A stretch of 64,000 nucleotides of DNA from Epiperipatus broadwayi (GCA_028023455.1 JAQFVV010000020.1:13186385-13250384), one strand, 5' to 3'. Numbered from the stretch's first letter, positions 23,345-36,294 are shown. Made by a program: numbers and translations. Notes: a model not told the origin generated them from the letters alone.

Positions 23345-26300
23345 AAATCCTCTTTACTTAATGGTATATGTGTATAATGAGTTTAAACAGCAAAATAACC
23401 AAACCTGATAATTGAATAACATAATAATTTAATTACAATAATTATGAAGTAAAGAAATTGGTCCTTATATATTCCTAATTACTATAAAATCACAAAATAC
23501 ATAAATATCAAAATATTGAAATTAACACATTGACATAGATATTAGATTTAAATGTAATTCTGTATATACATAAAACAATACTAATATTAATTCTAAGGCT
23601 TTAAATTTGAATATAAATGAAAGACCTTATCCATACAATAAAAGGTTTTAACCATACTTTTTGTTGGTATGGTGAGCTTATTTTCTACTCTTAATGCCCA
23701 TCCTTGATAATGTTTTTTATAAAATTGAATCTTTAATTTAATTAACATCAATGGTCATCAATGATGACAGACAATAAAGATGAGTACCACAATAGGTGAA
23801 TACAGAATAGGTCTTATGGCAGTCCTTTTCTTAGATCATAGTTTTATTCTTGTAGGCATACAAAGTTGCATCCTATGCACAATAATTTTTCACATCTGGT
23901 TAAAACTACATATTTTCAGATCTTTGATTAATATGCTGTGATTTGTTTATCCACATATGGTGAATAGTTTTCTGTTAGAACATTATGTGATAATGGTTGT
24001 TGGATGTAGCATTTAAAAAATAGTTTTTTAAACAATCAGCAATGAGAAGCTATTGTGTAGAAAATATTAACTAATGGTTTTTCCTTTTCTATTGATGAAA
24101 TTTTAAAAGCTACTGCACCAGATTTACTCTTTGGCTAGTTATACTTCATCCTATTTTCTGCTTTCTTGCTGGCAACAACGATTCCAACTTCTCTATGGGA
24201 TTTTCTCTTCCCAGAAGCAATCTGCATCACATTCTTCCCTGATTCAAATTAAAATTACCACTGTTTTCCAGATTTATTTATTCTTTTGCCTTAAAGCAAG
24301 GAAATCATATCCCATTGTTCTAAATCTTTAATGCTATTTATTTTTGTTACCTTGATAAGCAATTATCACAACATCCTTTGTCTTAAATTTGAATGCCAGA
24401 TTAAATTTTTCAAAACATACTTTTTCTTTCACATTCAGATAATTATTTTACTAATTATTGTAAAAAAGTTTTTTTTAATTATGCTGATTTGAAAGAAAGA
24501 AAAAAATGTGATTGACTTTTGAAATCCATTCTCTAACTTATTCTATTTTAATTCTATATAATTTTCAATAAAACATTTGCATTAGTCATCAGATTTCCTA
24601 CAAGAGAAAATCAAATTATTTAGTTAAGCTTCTTCCAGAAGGCAAAACTGAAAGGACATAAAATATGTCTACATCTCCCCTGTCTTTTTTTAAAAAACTA
24701 AACATAAAATATAAATAAACTAACTATTTTCACTTTCTTAACCTTCATTATATGGGTTATAATTTTACTAATTGTAATTATACATAATATATGTAATATT
24801 CCATGGACATATTAAATCTAGAAATCACTTTTTTTAAAAGTCAATATATCTATATGCTACGCATATATGTTGTAATCTTTGCCTTTGCCACAAAAGCTGG
24901 TTTTTCATTTATTGTGGATATTTAATTAAAAAAAAAAATTTATAAGAAGAAATTTTCATTAAGTTAAACTATTTTGTAAATCACATTTATTAAGATTAAA
25001 TAAGCATAGGCAAATCTAAATAATAAATTATTTAAAGTATTTCTGTCATGAATAAATATTATTGTATTTTACTTTAGTGTTTTGCAAAAGTATTTTAAGT
25101 TTTTAATTAAAATAGATTTTAATAATTTAAATCTAAAAATGTAGCTAATAATATTAGAGAAGTTCATATTATTCTTATAATTTAGTATATCTAGTTTAGT
25201 ATCTGAATCAAACATAATACAACTTAAATTTAATTTAATGTTAAAAATTAATGCGTAGTTGCCATAATTAGAATAAAGTATTTTATTTAAATTAGTTCTT
25301 AATAATAATTAGTTCATTTATTTAAATAGTGTTATTAAAATTGAGTTTAAAAATTAAATTAAATTAGTTGATATGAAAATAGGTAATTAGTTTATTTCTA
25401 TTTAAAAAAAAGTTTTAAATTAGTTAGTATAAAAGATATAGCATAATTTCTAAATGTGTGAGTGTGCATGCCTGCATTAGTAATTTTAATTTTTATTTAT
25501 TAATGGAAATATTTTTTTATTTTAAATATTGAATATTATTCTAGAGTATTTTTGTTTAATTAAAAAAAATTTAATAAAATAGTGAACCTCTAAATTTGTT
25601 CAGTAATATAATTTAAAAGAGTTTAAAAAATTTAATAAAATTATGTAATATTTATTTTTATATTTTAACAATATAATGTTGTAATTAATTTGTATCTTAT
25701 AATATCTAACATTCCTAGACTTTCATGTGTATGTCTAATTATTTAGCAAATATTTACATGTTACTATTTTAAAATTCAGACCATAGATACTAATTAACTG
25801 TTAATTTAAAAATGGAAAAATTAAGAGGAAATGATGTTTCCTGCCAAACAAAATGATTGACATTAGCAAGCTATAAAAGGCACACACAGAGAGAGAGAGA
25901 GACAGAGAGTGATAGAAGATTGAAAAAAAAAAGAGAATATTATTTTTCATTGTATAAGAACTAATGGAATAACACTTTCATAATTAAAGTAAAAGTAAAG
26001 TCTAAAATTTTTAAAATAAGTTTAATTATTATTTTTTTCTCCAAATGAAATGACTATGTAAAAAACTCTATCAGGTACTGAATTTTATAGCCTAAATTAA
26101 TTGAAAATTTTAAATTTGTTATATTGAAAGAAGAATTTGGAAAGAAAAATGTTAACTAATTGTCTACTGCTGATTAAAGTATTATTTTTCAAAACTAACA
26201 CATTACAGGTATCCAGCTTAACTTATTCTATTTCATTTAAGAACTATGATTTATTTAAGTCATATGTCTATAATGAACTGTACAAATTTCTTATTTTAAA

Positions 26301-26487
26301 GCAAATGTACTGAAAATTTGCCTTAATGTTAACTATAACAGTTTTAACATTTGTTAATAACTTGTTAAGATAATAATAATTTGTCAGAAACTTTATAAAA
26401 AAAATGTTTTATTATATTTTGTCTTGGATAAATGTATTTAAAACAACTAATTACTCAGAAAAAGAAAATGGTTTATTATGGATACTA
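23345..26487. other. AT-rich stretch without recognised genes
   Basis: Contains a (GA)n microsatellite near 25888-25904 and otherwise simple A/T-rich sequence. The 24131-24331 plus-strand frame shows no known motif. The stretch ends at the LINE target-site duplication. Confidence 0.5.
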
Positions 26488-26683
26488 ATGACATTTTATT
26501 TATTTATTTAAAGTATATTCTTTATTAATAACACAAATTTTATATACACTTTTTACAAATAAACCACATGGTTTAACTATCAGATATACATAATAATTAT
26601 TTTACTCTACTTTAAAAACACTACCCTATAGAAATGCATCACTATATATCCAGGTCTTCTATAAATATTTTTGATTTAGATTA

Positions 26684-29600
26684 TCAATCCCACACTTCAC
26701 ATAGTGTCGGCATACATCCACACCATATTTTGTCCATAATTTTTTTCGGTAGGTATCTTAGGCATTGATTAAAGTATTTGCTCCAATCTTTATCTAGTTT
26801 TTTTAACCAGTTATACTTTTTATTATCATAGATCGCATTACATCTTATGGACCATATTGTTTTCAATGTATGTATTATTGCCAATGTGTTATGCGGGTTA
26901 AAGTTCACAAAGTTTCTTTTTACTATTTTATTTAAGTTTATTACTGGTTTATGAAACACTTTATTTCTAATGTGCCAGAGGGCTTTACACTCCTCAAATA
27001 AGTGCAACAAGCTATCTTCCTTTATTTTACATAATACACATATTGGTTCCAAGTTCATATGGAGCCTACTATTCAGCAGGGCCTTAGTAGGAAGGAGCCC
27101 ATTTAGTAACCTAAACGTAAACCTAATGTACGATTGAGGTGCATATATCTGTTGTAATTTCTTCAATATATTATTTATATTTAATCCAGGTAAAAATCCT
27201 TCTATACTTCGTGCATTACTTCCCTGGTTTTTTATCTCTCTATATTTAACCCCTTCCAAACTAATCAAGTCTAGATTGTCCTGTAAATCCTTGTATGCTA
27301 TTCGCAGATCGGCAAAAAAGGATCTCCTTTCTTTCCCCATTTCATGGTAGACATTAACTTCAATCAGTGGAGGGTCAAAGCATTTATCTTTAATGACATT
27401 TATATATGTCTTAGCTTTGATAAACATAATATATTCTTTTAGGTCAATTAAGTTGAGACCTCCCTTATTAATAGGTAGCTGTAATGTTGAGATCGAAACT
27501 AGACTTGTTGCCCTTCCCCATATATATATTTCTTTGCCATTCTATAGATCTTACTTGTTGTTGTGTTATAGAGGTCAATCCATTGGGTGTAATAGTTCAA
27601 TATACCCATTGTTATGGCATTAAATACTCTAGCCCTTGTAACTTCATAAAGTTTTAATGATGAGAAATTGTTTATCCTCATGGCTATCTTTTCTATAATT
27701 AACTTATTTAAATATCTGTTAATTGAGGTCTTTGAGTTATATAATGGTATTCCTAGAAAATCTGTTGGTGTGGCAAGGAATTCACAGGGCATTTTTCTTC
27801 CTGTGGCCAATTGCCACACCGCAGATTTTGCCAGTTGAACAGAAGATCCAGTTTGTTCTTGAAATTTATTGAGTATGCTCATCACAACATGGATGTTGTA
27901 GGCATTTTGAAAAATTATAATTAGATCATCAATAAAGGCAACAACTCCTACCTTCACTCCAAGATGCGGTAAATATATACCTGTAACCTTACCTTCTATA
28001 TCTTTTACTAGAGGATCTATATATATTGCAAAAAGCAATGCAGCCAATGGTGAACCCTGGGGAATCCTTTTGTTTGGTATAAAGAAATCAGATTGCCTCA
28101 TATAATTTTTAATTGAAATCCTGTTATTACTAATGTAGTTTTCAATTGCGTTTATCAACATACCATGTTCAGGTATTAATTCCAATAAATTATTTATCAA
28201 ATAGGACCAATTCACCAAATCAAAAGCTGATCTAAAGTCAATCTTCACAGCATAATACTGAGTCAATCCCAGCTCTTTGGCATATTTTACAGCTTCTTGA
28301 ATTTTCATTGCTGCATTGATAGCACGTCTACCCTTGACTGCATGATGTGCCTTCGAAATATTAGAGAAAACCACAGAATGAAGTCTCTTCAATAGTATCC
28401 TTGCTAGTATCTTTGAGTCTATGTCTTCTATTGATATATGTCTTAGCTCTTCTAATGTTGATGTCTGTTTTTCTTTAGCCTTCTTAATACTAAACAAAAC
28501 CCTATCATTAATGTATGGCCATTTTATCTTTTGATAGCACATTTGATTGAAAAACTTCCACATTGGCTCTATTAGAGCATAATCTATTAGTTTATAAATA
28601 TTAGCTGGAATTGAATCATTAGCATTAGTAATTATTTTTTTTAACTTTAATATTTCTTCTTTTATTTCTTGCCTCGTAATGTAATCTTTTGTAGCTTCCA
28701 ACACTTCACTTTCATAATCGTGTATAGACCCTTTGACTTCGCCAAATTTTCTTTTTATATTATTATAGATATATTCATCAACTCTATACCCTGACACAAT
28801 ATTATCATCATTATTTTTAATGGAATCTATTCCTTTTGTGTGTTGTATATAAACTTTACCATAATTAATCATTGGTCTAGATAAATTGCCTAATCTTGGT
28901 ATTAACTTTCTAATCCATTTAGTTTGGGATTCTTGTTGCATATGGGAATATATATCATTGTATTCATCTTGTAGTTTGTCAATTAGTAAGTAGTTAGGCT
29001 TGTATTTTGATAGACATTTTAATGTTTTTTGAATCTCTGCAATTCTATTTTTCATCTGATTTAGGGATAGGTTATGTTTATTTATCTTCCTACATAATTG
29101 AGAAATAATCTTTTTTATTTTATACCATGCTATGCATGGGGATAGGCTGGTATTTCTTGTATAATAATTCAGAATAATTAATATATTTGAGATGTGATCA
29201 GTGGTAAATTGCAGTCCACATCCAATATTTTTCCTAATGGTAAAGGTATATTTATTTTGTTCCTTAATATAATCATTGACTATCAGCTGAACATGAAGAT
29301 GATCTGAAAACCCCACCAATGAGGTATTGATTTGAGAATTCTTAATTTTGTTCCCAGATATAAAAAAGAGATCAATCAGAGACCTATATCTACTACTAAA
29401 GAAGGAAAAAGCGTCATTAGGATATTTATTAAACAGAGAGTATAGCGATATCTCCCTGATCTTATTCTCTAGTGTTCTTGGTAAATCTTTATAAGTGCTA
29501 TTTAAGTCACCTCCCATAATGATTATACCTGGCTTTTGTAACATCTTGCCCTGAACTGCATGTATAACTTTAACAATATCACAATCCTTTGCAACAGAAT

Positions 29601-29937
29601 ATACAGCAATTAAATAATGCAATTCTCTTTGATATATAAAGGACATTACTATATAATTCACCTGAAAATATAATATTTGTATATTCTCTATAGATGAATC
29701 AATATTAATTAGGACAGCTACTCCTTGTGCTGGTCTAGTATTGGCTTTATATAAAACATTGTTGTGCTGTGACAGCTTGTCTATTATATACTTTGGTGTA
29801 TTAATATTTATCTTCGTTTCGGTTAGTATTAATATTTCATACTTTTGTTGAGTCATATAATCAATAACTTTTTCCATTTTATTTTGGCCATTTATACCCC
29901 TCACATTCAGTGTTATTATACTTAGACTTTTACACAT
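26684..29937 (-). pseudogene. LINE ORF2: endonuclease-reverse transcriptase, one frameshift
   Basis: It starts at the ATG at 29937, which overlaps the ORF1 stop. The first 812 codons (to 27499) hold an AP-like endonuclease with N11 (LNVRG), E40 (LTETK), D144 and N146 (GGDLNS), D189 (SLIDLFF) and D212-H213 (FSDHL): all catalytic positions are present. The RT follows with LRHISIEDIDSKILARIL near 498-515, motif A D567 (KIDFRSAFD), PQGSP at 626-630 and motif C FIDD at 668-671, in place of the usual FADD or YADD. A frameshift at a TATATAT run near 27515-27525 moves the rest into another frame. That frame continues with a GGLNL motif and then, in the 26684-27427 piece, a CX2C...HX4C zinc motif (C130, C133, H142, C147 of that piece) typical of L1/Tx1 ORF2 ends. 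Intact length would be about 1,085 residues. The role is nicking the target and copying the RNA in place. Confidence 0.92.
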
Positions 29938-31527
29938 TATCTAGCAGTCTATTTATGTTGGCTTCACAATCTTTTATATCATCTCTCACATGATTTATCA
30001 CTGCAAAACCTTCATTTGTATACTTAAACACTTTACTATTATTTACAATTTCTATTACTGTGCTATTCTCAAGTTCTTTACTGCTTTTAGCTTCATTTTT
30101 TCCGGTTGAATTAATCTCTTTATCTTCATTAACCTCCTTGTTTATTACTATTTTTTGGTGGTCCATTTGTTCTTCTTCCTTATCATCTGCATCATTCACT
30201 ATTCTTTTTTCCTCAATGATGTTTTCTTGCATATTGCATGCATCTATTAATTGTTGCTCAATTTCACTTTCAACATCGCTTTTGTTAAATTGATTTGCTA
30301 CAATATGAGCCCATGTTCTTTTCTCATCTTTATTACATAGGTGTTCATTTCTATTAAATTTGTTACAATTAGGACAGATACCAGCTTCACCCATTGCTGC
30401 TATATGTCCAACCCTATTACACCTGAAAGAAAATGGGGGTCTGCCTTTCAATATTACAGATATTGGCATGTGATCTTTATACAGCCTGTGTGGCAGGTGT
30501 TCTTTAAGAACACCTTTCTTTAACTTCAAAAGCACTTTCCATGAATTAGAGGGTATTTTGAATGGAATATCTGGTGTCATTTGCCATTCTATTGAAACTG
30601 TTTCAGCTAGTCTATGTATTTGAGTTTTAAAAAACTCTTCATCAAAAGTGGGTGGCGTATGTAGAATTCTACCATGAACAAAGGGTTAGGCTCTTTAGAG
30701 ACATAATATATTTTATGACTTTGCATTTCTCTAATTAAGCTTTCAGCCAATTGTTTTTGATCCTTATTATTATATTCTATAGATATAAAACCCCTAGCAG
30801 GGAAGAAGGCAGTATGTTTAATTGCTCCTAGCAAATTGTGAATATTTGATAATCTAAGATATTCACTAATATCAGGCTTATCCAGTATATGATCCTCATT
30901 TTCTTCATTACTCTGAATTATCAAACTAAAAATCGACGTATTAGAAGTCATGCAATTATTAAATATTTTTCTCCAGTACGCATTTAATTTAGTAAAGGTT
31001 TTTATAATAGGTTTATGTATTTGCTGAGGGCAATCTATTTTATCATTTAAATTAGAGTAAACTACTGAAGTATCATTATTATCAGATTTTGAGTTCTCCT
31101 GATTTGATAAACTGATTTTTTTAACCTCATTTTTCATCTTGTCAAAACTATTATCACATTCAAAAGGAAGTGTAATAGTAGACTCATTATGATTTTTTTG
31201 ATGGTCAGTTTTTCTTTTTTTCCATTTAGAAGAAGTTTCCCAATCAACACTATCATTCCCCGATTTAGGGGTGTTTTTTTTACCCAATCCAACACTAACA
31301 TTTTTATTTTGATTAATTAAACACGTTAATTCAGGATTACTTGAGGATTTTCTTATTTTGGGTTCGTTATTAACTGCTGTATTTTGATATTTCTTTTCAG
31401 CCATATTGAAATTACTTTTTTCAGTGCGGTTAGATTTCTCTTTAATATCTACTTTATCATTATTAACTCTATTATCTTTACTTACTTTAATATCTTGAAA
31501 ACTTCTTACTTTTTTCTTTGGTGGCAT
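29930..31527 (-). pseudogene. LINE ORF1: RNA-binding protein, one frameshift
   Basis: It starts at an ATG at 31527 with a basic MPPKKKVRS head, then a long hydrophilic, low-complexity region to about residue 180. An RRM-like stretch follows (STIFSLIIQS-type strand, ARGFISIEY like an RNP1 strand). The first frame ends at 30607, but a second frame picks up around 30655 and runs through the 30580 ATG to 29930, so one gene of about 530 codons is split by a frameshift near 30650. The second part holds KGRPPFSFRCNRVGHIAAMG, a zinc knuckle whose first Cys is Ser, then CPNC and HLC ligands. The final stop overlaps the ORF2 start by 8 bases (ATGTGTAA). LINE ORF1 proteins coat the element RNA; here the protein would be truncated. 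Confidence 0.85.
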
Positions 31528-31575
31528 TTTTGTTAATTCTTAACGTCTAAATATTCCAAGATATGACATTTTATT

Positions 31576-34500
31576 ATTGGTAATAAATAATTGGTTTATT
31601 TATCATCTCAATTTATGAACTAAATATTCCTAATTTTGAAAAATTACTATTATAGAATTAATATATTCTATTAAATGCTAAATGATTTGTAAAAGCTTGC
31701 ATTTTTCTATGAAATGGCTATATTTTAATATTTACTTCAAATGTACTTAAATTTAGAAAAGAAAGTTTATGACAAAACTACTGTATAAAAGTATTTTGTC
31801 TAAACCACATTATATTTGAATATTTTATTAGAAAACTTGTTAAATTATTAAAAACATATGTGTTACAAACTACTATGTTAGATATTTTACTTAAAAAGTC
31901 TACTTGGAAAAGAAATATTTATGAGCAAAATGCTATATTTAATATCATGCTTGGAAAATCCTGCTTAAATTGGAAAATAAGAATACATGCTTAATTGCTA
32001 TATTAAAATAATTGTCAGACTTAAATAAAATAAAAACCAGAGTAATGTCACAAGAAGTGTTAAAACTGTCCTGTCAATTATATGTTTGATGATTCATGAA
32101 ATAATAGTCATTAATTAATTAACATTTTGTTTGTGTGTGCATGTATGAAGTCTTTATGAAGAAAAAAAATGTCAATTCAAATGAGTCTTTTAAAATTATA
32201 TTGCCAGTGTTTGGAAAAACACATATCTATAACTTATTATTAGTATATGCTATTTTACATATTAATTTTTTTTTAATGTTTTACATATTATGGTCTAGCG
32301 TGCTTGACAGAGGTTCATTTATTAGTATTAATGATACTATAGACAATATAATGATTTAGTATTAAGTTATTTTAAAGAGTATTGTTTTGTCCTTTATTAT
32401 GAGAAATATATTTTTATAATAAATGCTTATATGTTCATGAAATACGATGTATATATCTTGTTTCTATTAATTGTGTAAGGTTAAATTTATTCAGTCATAT
32501 TTGACAACTAGATTATTACTTTATCGGTTTATGCATCAATTTAGTATTATGTTTATTAAGAGTTTAGAATTAATTCCTCTCTTGTATATGTGATTTATGT
32601 TGTCTGACCATTGTGTGTTTCCAAGTTATGTGAATTTTATTTCCATCTTGATGATTTGGAGATGAAGCTTGGATCTCTCATTATTGTTGCATTGAAATAA
32701 TTTAGATATTTTATAAGGAGATAGAGCGTTACTCTCTCATGTATTATTTCCCTTGAGTGACATTTTCTCATGTTTTATAGTTGTACTTACAGTGGTTCAT
32801 CCCCATTTTATTATATATGACTAGAGACAAGAGTCCTAACATATTTTCTTACCCTCAGAAAATAGATGCATGTTTTGGATTCATACCATCATTAAATATT
32901 GCATTATTTAGCTTTTCTTCTTGAAAATATCTTCATTATTGTGTATGGTATTGTTGATATTTTAGTATGTTGGCCATTAATAAATTTCTTATTTTGAAGT
33001 GTATCATTCTTTCTTAACACTTTAAATACCCTAAATGTATGTAGAGAGTTTTGATGTATAAATCTGTTTTGTTATTCTTTGCCAGCACTACATGAGATAA
33101 AACCAATAATGACTTATTCAAAATTGTAAATTTATATTCTTTATGCTAAATAAGCAATATGCATAATCATCATCCAGAAGCAAGTCATTGCTGGATTGGT
33201 AAGATCTAAATATCATCAGATTTACTCATTGTTGGGACAATAGCACAGAGTGTACGTGTGTAACCTCTGAAAACAATATTTAAAGATTTAATACAACTTC
33301 AGCAATTAAAGACCATAGAATTGATAAATAATGCATAGATTAATAAAAGCTATAGATTATAAAATTATAAAATTGTTTGACAACATATATTTTATGCAAG
33401 GAGGTATAAAGCTGATACCATAAATTTGTTTATAATTTAGTAAGGTTATATTACTTTAAAGGGACAAAATATTTTAGTGATAATATTGATAATTACTATT
33501 TAACCTGAAGAATAAAATTTATTGTAATAATCTTCATTTAAATAAATTTAAAATTGTAAAAGTATTTTCCTGTATGCAACTGCATTGGATTATTGTAACA
33601 GTAGTTGTGAAAATTTTGTAACAGACTTCCATGCTGTTCATGTTTATAAAATTTGTTTATTGTATAATAAATGTTATTTTGCTACTAAGTCTTGTTTAGT
33701 GTTTCTATAATATCTTGGCACTCACCAATCCATATCCACAAATCTAAATATTGTGTAATTTATAATACAAATATTTTTCATGCTATTTATTCAGAGTATA
33801 TCACATAAATTGAAATATTTAACTATTTAATAATGATGATTCTGCAGATGTGAAGAATGCATTTGAAATAAAATATTATTCATTTATTCTATTGACAGAC
33901 TGTAATTTAAAACTGCAATTTATTTAAATAAGACTGCTTTTATAATCAATCATTGTTTATTTTCATTTAATAAATTTATTTATGTTGTTGATGAATATTT
34001 TGCATGGCCATAAAATCCTTTTTCCATTCTTAGTACTTGAATACTATCCTAAAAGATGATTGTATTATTACAAATTTAAAGTTTGATGTATCTTTGTCTT
34101 AAATAAAATATTTCTATTAAAAATTTTCTATTATTATTATTATATAGCAGTTAGACATTAGTTTGTAGACTAAGTATATGTCTTCTCATGTTTATCACTA
34201 GGATATCACTCATTTTATTAACAATATGTCCATAAAGTAAATTATTGAGAAATTTAACATTAAAATATAATATAAGAACAGTGAGATCATAATATCATAG
34301 TTCTGTAAAATAAGAACTTACATCTATTATCACAGAAAGACAAAGTAGCATAAACAAGTCAGTAAGATTTATAAAAGATGATTATTTTGTAAAATATGGA
34401 TCTGATTGTGGCAATGAGATGATGAAGAAGGAGTTGGAGATGTAAGACTATGTTGGAGTGGAATAATGAAAGAAATTGAATTATAAATAGAGAAATTGTT

Positions 34501-34917
34501 GAACCACTGCTACTTTGTGATGTGTGTTATCAATATTGGGAGCTTTGAAAGTTTTGCAAGAGTGAGGTGAAGTTTCTCCTCCTCTTAAAATTTTATTTAG
34601 TTATACTTCATAATGTTTAGTGATTATCATTATTCTTTTTATCATTGTAGCTCTCTTTATTCTTAGCATAAATTGTAGTAGTAAAGAATTCTGAGCAAAG
34701 CTTGATTCCTTTATTCTTTGTAATTTGCATCCATATCTGCTTATCTCTGCAATTTTTTATGTATAATATATATATAATAAAATAAAGCTTGATTAGAGCT
34801 ATTGGTAAGCTCCCTCTAGTGAACATTTAAATACAAGCTTAAAAGCAAGTTACGAAATTTATGACTTGTTTTATTAATTTATATATATATTAATTCTAAT
34901 ATTCACATGAATAAATG
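31576..34917. other. AT-rich stretch without recognised genes
   Basis: No domain, RNA gene or obvious repeat was recognised. Short frames at 32135-32359 (plus) and 34617-34826 (minus) have no known motif. A 15-base ATT-rich tract lies near 34130-34145. Confidence 0.5.
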
Positions 34918-34978
34918 ATGAAATTCAAAGTTTTATTTCCAGAAGCTTCCATGTAATAAAAATATAATAGTTAAATAG

Positions 34979-35021
34979 CTGATGTTTCAGTACAAAAATA
35001 AGTACTTTCCTCAGAGTTTCT
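34979..35021 (-). ncRNA. Hammerhead-like motif, left Penelope-like copy
   Basis: On the minus strand it reads CTGAGGA (35011-35017), then AGTAC and GTACT that pair as stem II with one extra A, then GAAAC and an ATC triplet. The box, stem, GAAA and NUH order fits the short hammerheads described in Penelope-like elements. The stem III closing pair C-G is lost (C faces A), and stem I pairing is weak on the 5' side, so self-cleavage is doubtful. Confidence 0.5.
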
Positions 35022-35209
35022 CCTTTCTTAAATCATAAATGTGAGATTTAAAATCTTTATTTTTTTTCTTTCATATTTTCTCATTCTCAAATTCTATTGG
35101 TTGAGAAGTTTTAAAAAATATTTTATCTTTCAATAGTTCCAAATATTGTTAATTTTCTTTAATTCACATTTTTTATTTATTCTCTTAGGCCTTTTAAAAA
35201 TCTCTATAG

Positions 35210-35728
35210 CAGTGTTCTTCAACCCTTGGTCCACGGACCAGTGCTGGGCCACAGAAGTTTTTTACTGGTCCGCTGGTAGATTGTCACAAAAGGCTGTAAT
35301 AACAAAATAATAAGAGTTTAAACTTTTAATTAATATAAACAATTTTTATTTATTTTTTCATCTCATTTTTACCCAATTAAAAAAAAAAGAAACAGAACGA
35401 AAACAAAATCTAATCAATCATACATAAATTAATTTATTTTTCTAGTTATCACAGATGTTTATGGGGGAGAATTAAATTTTTTATTACTTTTCTAAAAAAA
35501 TTCAAAATTAAAAAAAACAAGTTTTTTATTATACAAACTCCATATATATATATAAAACTGCATTTTGTATATTTAACATTGTTGTTTTGATCAGTTATAA
35601 CAATTATGCTCATCTAAGGCTACACAGTTTACATCTTTAAGAAAATTTATCTATAGACTTCTGCTGGTCCGTGAAACCTTATCCTTATTTTTATCGGTCT
35701 GCAGGTGTGAAAAGGTTGAAGACCACTG
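35210..35728. mobile_element. hAT-type MITE, 519 bp, with exact 8-bp target-site duplication
   Basis: The ends are CAGTGTTCTTCAACC (left) and, inverted, CAGTGGTCTTCAACC (right): 15-bp terminal inverted repeats with one mismatch. CTCTATAG flanks it on both sides (35202-35209 and 35729-35736), the 8-bp duplication typical of hAT. Subterminal TGGTCCACGGACCAG and CTGGTCCGTGAAACC resemble the ends of Charlie-like hAT elements. It has no coding capacity, so it would be moved by a transposase encoded elsewhere. Removing it restores the left Penelope-like arm, so it inserted after the palindrome formed or into that copy before. Confidence 0.95.
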
Positions 35729-35736
35729 CTCTATAG

Positions 35737-35820
35737 TTTTCTTTAGCAGTCTCTGGTTAAATTGTTTCATTTTTTCCAAAATATGTGTTTTATTAAAATT
35801 GATGTCATGGTTGGTTAATT
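35737..35820 (-). pseudogene. GIY-YIG endonuclease fragment, inverted copy
   Basis: The minus strand encodes KLTNHDINFNKTHILEKMKQ and continues to the hAT insertion point, parallel to the right-hand copy (KLTNYDNNFNKTHILENMEQ). It is truncated upstream at the inversion junction and cut downstream by the MITE, where the open frame runs into MITE sequence. Only the part of the domain after the YIG motif survives. Confidence 0.8.
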
Positions 35821-35833
35821 TATATATGTATAT

Positions 35834-36076
35834 GAAATTCAATGTGGAGTTTGTTTATATTTATACATTGGACAGACCAATTGTAGAAAAAACATAAGAA
35901 AGAAAGAACACATTTTGGCTATTAGAGAAAAATCTAATTCATCAGCCATTTATTCACACATTAAATTAACTAACTATGACAACAATTTTAATAAAACACA
36001 TATTCTGGAAAACATGGAACAATATAACCAGAGACTGCTAAAAAAAGCTATATTTTTAAAAGACCTAAGAACATAA
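35834..36076 (+). pseudogene. C-terminal GIY-YIG endonuclease domain of a Penelope-like element (5' truncated)
   Basis: An open frame of 80 codons without a start reads EIQCGVC, then LYIGQT, then RKKEHILAIREKSNSSAIYS, and ends LKDLRT followed by a stop. The IxC-x2-C-x4-YIGQT arrangement and the following KEH and SAIYSHI match the GIY-YIG endonuclease that ends most Penelope-like ORFs; it nicks target DNA for reverse transcription. Everything upstream, including the RT, is missing because the copy is truncated at the inversion junction (about 35821-35833). No stop breaks the remaining frame, so the copy is not very old. Confidence 0.85.
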
Positions 36077-36250
36077 ATAAAAAGTGTGAATTAAAGAAAA
36101 TTAACAATATTTGGAAAAAGCTATTGGAGGATAAAATATTTTTTAAAACTTCTCAACTAATAGAATTTGAGAATGAGGAGAAAATAGCAAAGGAAAAAAA
36201 TAATGGTTTTAAATCTCACCACACACATTTTTAAGATTAGAGAAAGAAGC

Positions 36251-36294
36251 AGCTCTGAGGAAAGTACTAGTTATTGGACTGAAACATTAGCTAT
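36251..36294 (+). ncRNA. Hammerhead-like motif, right Penelope-like copy
   Basis: CTGAGGA (36255-36261) is followed by AGTACT and GGACT arms, GAAAC (36281-36285) and an ATT triplet, then AGCT. The AGCT just before the box pairs with the AGCT after the triplet as a 4-bp stem I. Stem II is imperfect compared with the left copy, which pairs AGTAC with GTACT. This looks like a worn version of the minimal hammerhead known from Penelope-like terminal repeats. Confidence 0.5.

Larger units (their letters stand above)
26501..31562 (-). mobile_element. Near-complete LINE (Tx1/L1-group type), 5.06 kb, with 13-bp target-site duplication
   Basis: The element reads on the minus strand: a 5' UTR of only about 35 bases, ORF1, ORF2, a roughly 180-base 3' UTR and a short AAAT-repeat tail. 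The 13-bp sequence ATGACATTTTATT flanks it on the plus strand at 26488-26500 and 31563-31575. This defines both ends and shows target-primed insertion of an end-to-end copy. One end of the duplication merges with the A-rich tail, so its true length may be 10-13 bp. Each ORF has a single visible frameshift and no other obvious disabling change, so the copy is fairly young but inactive. The endonuclease, the RT order and the C-terminal Cys-His zinc motif place it in the L1/Tx1 group. Confidence 0.92.

Noticed and set aside
27393-27623. Plus-strand frame across the LINE ORF2
   Set aside because: Antisense shadow of the RT C-terminal region. The same applies to 30060-30293 and 30341-30523.
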